Source: Tomocerus qinae
Lineage: Eukaryota > Arthropoda > Collembola > Entomobryomorpha > Tomoceridae
Assembly: GCA_020055645.1 (NCBI GenBank)
Contig: CM034546.1
Coordinates: 102,362,001-102,426,000 of the forward strand
Direction: 5' to 3'
Length of the DNA stretch: 64,000 nucleotides
The position numbers were made by a program, and so were the translations under genes. Below are positions 42,201-54,200 of the stretch, piece by piece. Each line of letters starts with the position of its first letter. Positions within the stretch are counted from its first letter, which is position 1. Under the pieces are notes generated by a model, which was not told where the DNA came from, ran no database searches, and saw only the letters and a program-made list of their open reading frames with translations.

Positions 42201-45200
42201 CTACTAGGTACATTTATACTTACGAATTGTTTGTTTGTGTTTACAGTTTGTGGAATCGTGGGGATGAACTTCTTTTCGAACGACTGGATGATCGTCAAAG
42301 TTCTTGTCCTGACCCATCGGTGAATCAGCCTTATCCTTACGAGACAGTTAAGGTATTATATAAATTTAATTATGTATTGTCAAATGCTTTGGATGGAGCC
42401 AGAGCCACTGCCTTGATAATTTCACTAACGCCTACCTATGCTTAGTGACAGCTTTTGTCAAATAAAAAATGATGCAGCAGCATTATAAAAAGGTCCAAGG
42501 TTGTGGGAAGCGCCAGATAAATTCACAATTAGACTTTTATGAATTCACAAGATTAAGATGGGTGTATTCGTTTTAGCAATTTTCCATGCATTGGTTGGTA
42601 TAGGTTAATGTAAAAGAGTTGCCGCAGATTGGTAATAGCACCATAAGCAAATAGACGTAGTAAATGCATCTCCCGAAATTATAAATTCAACAGGTGTATA
42701 AAAACAGGACTTTTATAAGCAACTAGTATCCTTTAGGACCAAATTTGGACTCTCGCTCACGTAATAATATAATAACTAGTCTGTATTCCGTATTTGTCCA
42801 AGTTGTAGATTGACTGGCAGATCGATGCGAAGTTTCGACTATTTTTACTTTATCCCATCAACGTTAATAACTGGGTAACTAACATTGTGATGCTTCTGTT
42901 CGTTTAGCTACAGAAGCTAGACTTTTGCTCGAAATGACGTTATAATGGATTTTATATTGCTATGCCTTCGTCTCATTAGCTTCTCTTCTCTGACTGTAAA
43001 AGGGCATGACACAATATATATCTTGTGTTCGTGACTTTGCGAAGGATATGCTTATTTAATAGGTAACGAAGCTCTTTAGAGGTGAGATTACTTACTACCT
43101 GACTACTATTATGTACTTTAACCCCACATTGTCTGTTTAGCTTTGTATTTGGCCTATTTGGTAAATAACAATATATACAAGGGCTATGTAGTGTAGTTTG
43201 GCACTTAATACTTCACTTCGATTGTTACCTTAGTGGGTAGTAGACAGATAAACTATACGTGTCCGATTTTATGTACTCTGTGTACGTCAGTACTGCTGTA
43301 GGTGTCCTTAATACCAAAGGTATATCTCTACTAAAGGTCTACCGGATTAATTTCTACCTTTGTTTTGTTGTGTTTTAGTGATTTTACTTGCTTGTCATGG
43401 TGGACAGTTTTTCATAGAATTTGAGTCAACCATAAGAATGAAAGTGAATTTATTTGGCTGTTCAGGCGGAGCAATTTGCAGTTCAGCTCAAACTGCGTAT
43501 TAGAATAATAGGTACACTCATTTTGGTTTACAAGGTTCCTCACTTGTGAAGGATTTAGTAACAGTTCAGTGCAGGTAGGATTTTAGACATAGAAAACGTG
43601 AGACAATTCTACACACTGTTGCGGTTTCAATTATATACAAAGACATCTGCACAACTTCAAGGGAGGTTCGTGTAAGAAAAGATAAATCTTGGATGTTTCA
43701 CCTGGAAAGTTAAAGAATTCGATACATTCCAAACCATCTTATCATCCAAGAGTGAATAAGATCATCGTTTTCTTCTGAGTCATGTCCGGCGGATTTGGTT
43801 TTCTGTGAAATTCTCCGTTTGTAGTAGTAATCATATACCGACAGTTATTGACAAGATATTGAAAGAGCTACTTCGTGCTTTGCACTCTGTTTCGGTTAAG
43901 TGAATTTCTAAAAAATATTTGGATTTGGACCAACTTCAGAAAGGTGTGTCATGTTATTTATTACTTATCAATTATATGCTATTGCATGCTAAGGAATACA
44001 GTGGGTTGTATCATTATGTACATAAATGCAGTTTTGTGCTTCGCGTCAGTCTTTTTTAAACGATGAGATGGAATGGAGAATATTTTAAATTCTATCGATG
44101 ATATAATAAATGATAATCTGTTCGTGGAGTACGATTCTTCTATAGATAAAGTCTACTTAACTCCACAAGAATAAAAGTATATGCCTATTTGGTATATTTA
44201 GAGACAATGTACTGTAGGAATTTAGTAAGACAGTGCATGGAAATTGTAGTAGTACTTAAAGTAATCTCAGGTGTTAAGGCTTAACGAGAATTCCAGGTAT
44301 TTTTGAAAAGTCGAAAGCTTGTTGAAATACTTTGATGTAAAGAAAATGTCTGGAATTTCATGCCTTGTTTACAATAGTTTAAAAGTGATCTCCTACATTA
44401 TTGGTCCCTTTCGGATCTGTGAAAGGGTCCTGTACAATAAGTATCTTAAAATGACCCTTATAATCATCGTTTCGATCACGAATGAATGATGAACAGGTAT
44501 GCTCAAAAATGGCTTACAAATCTGTGGAGAGTAGACTAGGCTTTAGTATTTTTGTGACTGTCAACAATATTACATTTCAAAGTACAAAATACGTTTAGTA
44601 AACCTATCAAACCTTATCTAATCATAAATTGTGGATTAAATAATTTTTATCGTATATTAATCAGAGAATTTATTTTAATCCATTATGTTCACAGTGTTTA
44701 ATTAGATAGTTAATAATTGTTACAATAATTACCCTACTAGACTTATTGTAAGTAAAGACTCTGTATGGGACAATATTGTGTCGTGGTGAATTGTGGTGTT
44801 GTGTTCTCTTCCCATTTCCTACATCATTTAATTTTTAATCCCATAATTGTGTTTTGTTAGTGGCCACTCCACAATAATAGAATTTTTGATAATTGTCTCT
44901 GGTTGGTTGTTTATTTGAGACTGACACGAGTTAAATAGGTATTTATTTAATAGGGCAGCGGTGGTATGCTACCAACTGCTATGTGTCCTACATTTTTCTT
45001 CAGCAATCTATGACGCATTAACATCTAAATGCGGATATATGTTGTACACTGGTAAATGATTTTGTTTGTAACAAATTCCTTTTCATAAACGTTGTGTAGT
45101 TAACTGAGGAAGTCACATTACGATGATATCTATGGGTGCATTTTATAATTTCGGTTTACGGACTTTTAAATTAAAATACAAACATATATACATGGAATTT

Positions 45201-48200
45201 TAAGGTTAAAGCTGCAATTTTGTTTATTCAATTGATTTTATCTGTCTGACTGGACATTCCTATGCAGACTGTTTCCTGTTTACAAAACTGGCTGATAAGT
45301 GGCATTGCGGAAATTTAGAGTTTTTATAACTGATTAATAATTTGGAGATGACGTCAGGTTTCTGTCTCTAAAGTAAATCTCTAAATCTACTCGTCTGTTT
45401 ACTGAACTTGCCTTACGACCAGAACAACCCTGATTTGTAATTGTAAGATATTTATCAACTGATATAATTACCTCATGTACTTATATACGTTTTCCTATAC
45501 TTTAATGGTATATAAGAATTATGACCATGGCACGATAATATTATAGCTTTCCCAGAATTTACATTACGCAAATACAAAAATGTTATTAAATCGCACGCAT
45601 TGTTATTGCAAAATGGTAAATAGTATAGTAAGGCAGTTATTATGTAGAATGATATTGATTCATTGGGACTTGCAATGGGTTTTTGCACAATATCATTAAC
45701 TTGTTACTCAAGTACTTGATGACTATGATGCATTGAGTACCTATAGGTTTCCTATCACATACTAAATGATAATTGCACGAGTAATTGTTTTACATGAATC
45801 TGCAATAATATTAGTTATTCGGAAGTAAATAAATAAACCGATATCCTTGTAGAGTCTATATAAAGATAGATAGAGGCATCAAATAACACGAGTTTCATAT
45901 TATGTCATCACTAATCTTGTATTACTAGTTTTTAAAATTATTTATTACTGTATTATTTAAACTAGAACTTAAAATATTGAGAATTTGCCATTTTTTAGAA
46001 TAACATGGAGTTTAACTAAATAGAGTAGTACTAATTTTGGCGATGACACATGTGGTCGCTGGTGGACTGTAAAGAAAGCAACTGACATTGAATTGGTCAT
46101 AAGGAAAATTAATATACCAAGAAACTATAGCCTTGTTTCCTTTTCTCTTTCATGGTAATACAAAACAAGCTTTGAGGATGAAGGAAATTAGAATTTTATT
46201 ATTATTATTTACGTCTGTAAGTTATCCGTTTACACGTGAGGCTTACATGAAATGGTATTAAATCGGTTTGTTAGGAAGAGAATTAACTAATCAAAATTTT
46301 TGCAGTACCAATTACACTCAATAACGATTAAAATTTGATGAAAATATATAAGGTACAGGGTTTTGCTAGTAAATAATATACCTATTGTCGTGAAAAAGTT
46401 TATAAGAATAGATTTAGATAAGGAATGATATCGGAGATATAGAATACTACAGTTGTTAAGAGGATAACATAACAACGCAGGTACATAGAGCTACTGTAGA
46501 ATGCTATTGCATCAGAATCTTTTATGTTGGCAAGTAAGTTCGCATTAGTAAGTAAATCCGTCCAGTCATGCTCATGCCAGAGAATATTACTCATAGTAAT
46601 CTCTTTTATGACAGCTGGATATTAAACAGGTATGTAAAGAACGCATATCAAAATATTGTCATTTGCATTTAAGTGCTATGGGACTATTACTTATGTGATT
46701 TGGTGAAACAGATTTTAAGCTTTTGGCTTGCTGTAAAGTTTGTGATGCAAACGATGATGCAACTTTTATGATCGAATACACTCATGTTACTTTACATTGT
46801 TTTTTACTTAGCATGATAAAGAAGATTTGATTTTTGCAATCAGATCAAATACTTAAGGCATTTCATTCCACAATATACAACTACGCCGTAAGTTTGACCC
46901 AATAGTCTAAACTAAAGTATAGGTATATTACATGACGCTTGCTTACTGATAAAACGTAGCTATATGGAGCACGTGCTTGTGGGCATTGGAAATCATTACA
47001 GATCATATCGTGTTGACAAATCGTTGCTGACACTTAACAGATAGTACCGGAGTCGGATTTCAGAAATTCTGTTCCATGGAAAGTGTAATATGATTTTGTG
47101 TTTATTTATCGAGGGTTATGTACCGGCCCAACGTATCTGTGTCAGCACATAAACATGGTGTGTGCAATATACTCTAATACCGCCGCCATATATGCCATGC
47201 ATAGTATTACATTAATAGTTAGCAGTTATTAAATTTGCAGCGCTGGAACAAAGCCTTTTGTATCGTGCAGTTTCCAGCTTCAGATATAAAAGGCGATATC
47301 AAGCAATACCTAGAAGTGCCAAATACTGTAACAACAACACCAATGCTATTAAAATCAAATAGGTATTACTTAGTAGTTGTATGTCATTAAGTACATTATA
47401 TAAAATGTCGGCTTGTGGCATACATTTAAGTAGCAGTTGAAACTCAACTTCAACTCTGCCTACCTATCTTGTATCAAATTAGTGCACATAAAAATATCCC
47501 GTCATCATTTTATTGATAGCACGATAAGAGAAGCAGCGAGCAAGACGGTGCATTTATATGTATTGGAAAATACGCACATGTTGTAAATATCGCGAATTTT
47601 GCGGTGTCATATGTCAATACGTTCTTTAGGCTCTGTATCTTTCATAACCTCAATTGTTTTCTAAGCTATTGCGTATCAACAAATTCTTCGCAAATGGGGT
47701 GGAAATGACAATAACATCCGCTTTTCCAGAATATCTTTATTATGCAAATAATTATAACACGTTTTGCTGCATAATGCTCAAAATAAATGCAAAAGTGGAG
47801 GTAGATTTCGTTACCCACTAAGTACGCTTATGTAATATCTCTGTACCGTACACATCTATTTATTATCAAAAAATATTGGGTAATCATAATGTATTTTATA
47901 CATGTAGTTTATTTTTTAGAAATGAAATGTGTAAATTAGGGATTTGGGTTCATGACTGAAGTAGACTGTCAGAACTTCTTTTTAAACATGCAAGTAACAG
48001 ATACTTGAGCAAATCGCGTTAATTTACTACGCCCCCTGATCTTCAACCAACATGACCTACGTGATCCGTCATAGATCAAGTTGTATCTTTTAAGATAACG
48101 AAATGATCCTTTAATCAGAAGTGAGATCATCGTGGAATTAACATCATCGTTATCTGCTTACTATGTCATTCTCCTGGAATGTAATTAATAGTCCACATGA

Positions 48201-51200
48201 TCACATTATGCTGAGAAGGCTATTACAATCCGCAATAAATATTTAGCATTGATTCGCATCTCATGATATCCATAAATTCTAAACTTCAAAAATATAATTT
48301 TATACTATGTATTGTTTTCATGAACACAGTGGCTGATAAGCCAATTGGACTTTTGCTCACATTTGCTTTTAGCAGTTTGGTGGGATTGCTTGTATAACGG
48401 ATAATCAGTCAGAGTGCTCAGAAAGAATTGAATGTGTATGTTTAGCCCAGATAGATAAAGCCAAATATTTAGGTGCTTGGTGATATTATGTGTCGGAGTT
48501 GGAAGGTAAGTTTTCCTACAGTTACAAAATTACTAATAAAGTTATAGCACCAATATAGAATCCTAAATCCCATCTTTTGTTTTTCAAATCTTAGATTCTT
48601 TTCCTTTATCAACTTAAAGAAGTGTCTAGTTAGAAACTTAATAAATGAGTATAATATATGTCGCAATTTAACAATTTGCTTAAATTGCATACACTAGATA
48701 TACTATTGGTACTACATTAGTGTTAACCGATCAGCAGTAGGTCAAATTCTTTTTGTATGCTATTGTGTGGACTATTGGGTCATGTTTCGTGCTAAATATA
48801 AGGTGTAATTTGTGGTCCAGTTAAAGTGAACATTTATACCTATGCAAAGAAAGTTTAGCTCTTTGTGACTATCTGTATTTAATACCTAGGCTGTAATTAT
48901 ACTACAAGAAATAAAACTAGACAAAAATGGAAACCTTTGGAAAATGTTGGAAGAAAAAGGTAGATAATTATTTATTTCAAACATAGTTTTAAAGTTTTTA
49001 CGTACAAAGGTATTTATTACAAAACTATACAAGCTCAGACACCGACGATATATAGATATAGGATAGTATACTAAGAATTAAGTATAAACGACATAGATTG
49101 GATATGTTATGGTATGTACTATTTTATTATATTTAAGTTTTAGAGACAATTTGAGTAAATGCAAAACAGTTATTTGTTAAGCAATTCGTCTTCATCTTTA
49201 CAGAGTAGGACTGTCGCCAGGTTGCGATTGTCCTAAAAGGGAGAGTAGTTAGAGTTTTGGTTTTAAGACTAAGTTTATTAAATACATGCACGTAAGCGGT
49301 ATGCACATCATGCCATGATATTGACTTCAAGGGTCAAGAGATAACTGAAATAAATGCCAAATTATTTACTTTGAAACAATAGCCCAACAATTACATGCTT
49401 TGTAAAGTTGAAAAATGCACATTTGATAAAATATGAACATGAACAGAGGTATTAAGAAGCTACATTTGATGAAGTGAAAACTTGGTATCTTATGCATTTG
49501 CATCTACAAGCGTAACATGGCTTTATAATGTGTAACGGTGTATTTTTGTCGAATCTTTTATCAAAGCTTCTGCTTTGAAATAGTGAAATTATTTGCATTA
49601 ATATGTCACTGCCATTACAATACAACATTCTGTGTAGCTTGTGGGCTAAGTTAAAGATTTTGTTTTTGTTCCAGATGAGATGGCAAAAGCCAACGACGGG
49701 CTCATCGTCACAGTGCCAGACGCCACTTCCACTTGCAAAACCACCAGAGAGTGGACGACCAAAATCACTCGACTATTCGCAGAAAAAGTAAGCAAAATGT
49801 TTCAATAGTGTTTAAGAAAACGTGAAGCATTACCTTGTTTAGCTGTATACTTACTAGTAATCATGAAATGGAATTATCACATTATAAGAGTAAAGCTGTA
49901 GTAAATATTAACTTACAGATAGATTATATAAGTCATTACAGATATCCATTATAGTACAAGTATGTATGTAACAAATGCATCAGTAGAAAATGTTCACAAG
50001 TAATACCACACAATGACTAAATATACTACATATGAAAGTAAGATTTGTTTGTTTTATTAAGGATACAAAATCGGAAAGGTAGAATGTTATGAGTATTATT
50101 ATGTCAAAGCCAAAGGCAACAGTGATCCTTTAATAGCATTGCACGCGTCGAGTCACGAAAACATGATCTTAGTCGCATGCCTTTGAGAAACAGTTTCATT
50201 TTTTCTGCTCTAAAAACAACGATAATAGACAGGAGATTAAAATATTAAGTATATAGGTACGCATATAGTGTATTATTTTCTAATTATAATTATCATCTTC
50301 ATGAGAGAGCATTTTATATGCCCAACATGACATTCTACTCATTTAAAGTAGAGAGACAAGAGATTTGATATTAGAAAGGAATATTGAAAGTAATTGGTAT
50401 AGATATGAAAAGATGTCAAAAACTGTTATACATAGAATCTGGTTCTTTTATTGAATTTGCTTCACAAACATTCTCAAAAAGAACCTTTTGCATTCCGGCA
50501 CGTTCTCCAAGTTTGACTTTTGACCGTTGCTGTCAGATGAAATTATTTTTCTTTTCGTTGATGTACATCTTACTTTATACAACATTCAACTACATTTCCA
50601 ATCTTTCTTATTATCGTGAAATATTGCTCTCATTATGAAATACCCATAGAATTATCAGTAATAAGAATACATGCCCTGTAGACACTATAGGTTGACACCG
50701 TTAGTTACTGTCACTGATAACTTACAGTTCATAGTTCATCGAAAATAATTCTATTAACATTAGAATGAACACAAATTGGGTACTGAGCAATTTTTACTCA
50801 TTATATCGACATGGTTGGAAGTTCCATTCATATAAACGTAAAACACGTTACTACATGAGATTTATTAAGATTTAATAGTCGATGCGAGCTGTGGTGTAAC
50901 AGTCAGCAGTCGCGACCACAACATTATAGCTTAGATAATAGGCAAGAGTCATTGTCAACTGTGTCAGGTACGTATTAATAATTGATATTAAGCTGTATAT
51001 GTTAAGCTTGTATCTGAACAGATTTAAGTAGTCTTAGGGGTTGTGTGTGTGTCTACCATACACAGATTTACAGGCAGGTATGCCTAATTGGCTGATTGTT
51101 GCATATAGATAACTTCATTGTCAATACAATGGAATCTGAAATCCAAGATAAATGAATTTCATTTTGCAAACTAATCAACTGCGGGATGCAATTATTTGAT

Positions 51201-54200
51201 CGGTTTGGACTGAGTAATCTAGACATAGACACAAGAAAACGTAATTTTGTAATATGTACATAATATTAATTACATAATAAGTAATTAATAATTACGTAGA
51301 CAAAAAGGCAATAACAATAATCCTTAGATTTTAGATTACGATAAATTAGGTTAGGTTTGTAGGGTGGGGCGACCCCTAAGATGGGGCCTTTTAGTCTGGC
51401 TAGGTTAAACATATTATGCGTAGGTGATATGTAAGCATTTCAACTACTAAGTTGCTTTGTCTGTATTAGTAGATGATTGTCAAGACTGACGTATAATAAT
51501 TAAGTAAATGAAAAACCACTGTGGTCATTGATAATACTGTTCGCCATTTCCTTGTGGAGTTACGAAGAACCGACAGTAGTTTAGATAACAGGTGCCAATT
51601 TTCATATTTATAGCTCACTACTAGCGTCACATTAAATTATTCTATGGAAATTGTGGAATAGAAACACATTACTATGATTATGAAATTATGACATGTTATG
51701 ACTTATGACAGTACTATAGAAGAACATAGAAAGATAGTAAGACATACTTTAGTTCAGTGTTGTGAATGGTAAAATAGAAACGATGCGATGTGGTCAATTG
51801 TTAGCTGAAAACATTTTCTTAGTGTAGCAATTTATTATCTACTAGTGAACCCAGCAAAGGGATGAACCTAGCACTCAAGAGAAATTTAATAGGCAACCCA
51901 TCCCAGTAATAAAAACAATCCCAAAAAAATCATTGCTTAGTAGCCTACTATGTTTATGGCATAGCGCACTGTCCTGAATTTTAAAATAGATAAATTTTCA
52001 AAATGCTGAAATCCATTGAGTCATGTAAATGAGTCCATGTAAAAATGTTATTTCAAAACATTTTGAACCAGTCAAATGTTTTGGGGGTTCGTAACCCCCG
52101 TCTGGGGCTATCTAAGCCCCCTCTGGTAGTAATTGATTCATTTGAAACTAAAGGTCCCCCATATTTACCCAAATATACTTGCCAAGTTTTATTTAAAAAG
52201 TCCCATTACTTTCTGAGATATTTAATATTAAAGTCAATTTTTTGGTACATTTTCAAGAGAAACTGCTTCTGAGCAGCATTAGTCCTGTTGCTTAAAATCA
52301 GTTTCGCAAGTTTCGCCAAACAATCCAGGTCGACAATTTTTAAGTTAAGAAAGATACTTACCTTCACAGATGAACAAACAATCAATACCCGAAAAGCAAT
52401 ACAAAACATGCATATCTACTACAAACACAAAGCACACCAAATCTTGACACAGAAGTTGCATTTTGATACCTGATGTTAGAAAAAGCATAGCATACAGACT
52501 TGCGCATTTCTCATTTTAGGGACATTACCCAAATGCAAACTTCTTCCTTAAGTTTTTATTAGATAGATGATGGCTTTGACTTCGACGTACTTTGTATACT
52601 ACTTGTGAATTGGCAATGTTAGAACTGCAATCTATAACTTTGTATATTCATTTGTTACTGGACATAACTAGATTAAAGAATAGTGTGATTAATGTTCTGT
52701 ACTTTTTGTTATTGTGCAATTTTCCTTCAGAGATTGGATGCGAGTCTACCGAAATATGGAAGTTTCTTCTGCTGCAGCCAGCACAACTCCTAAAAGTTCC
52801 TCGAAATGTTCTAAAGCAAGAAGTGGACAAATCAATCTAAATGATTCAGATACTGTGAACGAAGATACCCCCGAACGGAATTCCAAGGGCATAATTATGC
52901 CTATAGCAAAGCGACCCGTTGAGGCATGCGGCCTTAGTCCCAGCCTGTTTCAGAGGTTTTCAAAAACATTCAGCTTGCGATTCGGATCCGGTACCTCTAG
53001 TTCTAACAGTACCAATGGAAAAAGCCCAAGCCGCAAGAGTAAAATTATATCTGCACCTATTGGCAGCTCTCCGGATTTATATCACCGTGCAGAAATGGAA
53101 GGGTAAAACTTTATTGTTTACTGCACTGCATTTGATTCGTCAGTTGAGAAAGAGGATGTACCTAATATTGAAAATAATTCTTGTGTTGTTGTTACAGAAA
53201 TCTGCAAACGGGTGGTAAAATGAGAAAAGGAGATTTTAAGTCAGCTCGGGGAGACAAATGTCAAAGTGGAGACTCGGGTATCGGAATGATCGATGAGCCA
53301 CATTTAGGAAAAAATAAACTCCGACGTATCCGCTCTGATTTCATTAACACTTCCAATTCTAGTCGAATTCCTGTTTCCTCTAATCCTAACAGCAATGTAT
53401 CTCCCAATGTGCCCAAATTGTCCTTAGTCGAAATCCCAGATCATGTTTGGCGTACTTCCCAGCGACGAAAGAATCCTAAATTGTTGTCTATCACAAGCAC
53501 GAATACAACTTCGTATGAAGACCTCCTTGATGCCAAGTTAGATGACGACGGTTTCATTTCTAATGATGAAGTTGAGCCGGAAGATTATGAAGATGATGAT
53601 GAAGGAGGCTTTTGTGCAGAGACGGAAAGTGGATCCTACTACTCCCTTCCACACAAATATACTAGAAAAAATGAAACGTCTGTAAACTGCGATAAAAAGT
53701 CTTCTTTAAAGACTATTCCCTTAGAAGTAGATTGTTCATCTTCATCTTCTAGTAGTAGTAGCAGTAGTAGTGGGAGCACTAGTGGACATTCTAGTGGAAG
53801 TGACGATAATAGCATTAGAAGTAAAGTTGTTAAAGAAATTGTGGCCACCGAAACAAATTACGTCAAAACTCTCAATGATATTGTGCAAGGATTTTTACTT
53901 CCTTGTAGAGCAAGAAGAGACTTATTCAGTGAAACTACAGTCAGAAATATATTTTCTAATATAGAACAGATTCTTAGACTTCATGCAAAGTTTCTAGAAG
54001 CAATTAAGTCAAAATTAGACAATGAAGCTATTTCAAGATCTTCTGTTGGAGCTGTGTTTACAGATTGGGTAAATTAGTTTTTATTTTACATACATAGTAA
54101 TTTGTCTAAAATCTAGCATTTACCTACCAGACATTTGGTATAAATGATCAGTTTATACTAATTTATTAACTTCGTTGGATTTTTTTATTATTTTAGGCCG

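Larger units (their letters stand above)
49788..52730. other. RhoGEF intron with a transposable-element relic
   Basis: A 2.9 kb intron. The right half (about 51836-52220) is an interspersed-repeat copy described separately. A GC-richer patch at 51360-51400 (GGTGGGGCGACCCC) also looks transposon-derived. The rest shows nothing. Confidence 0.6.
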
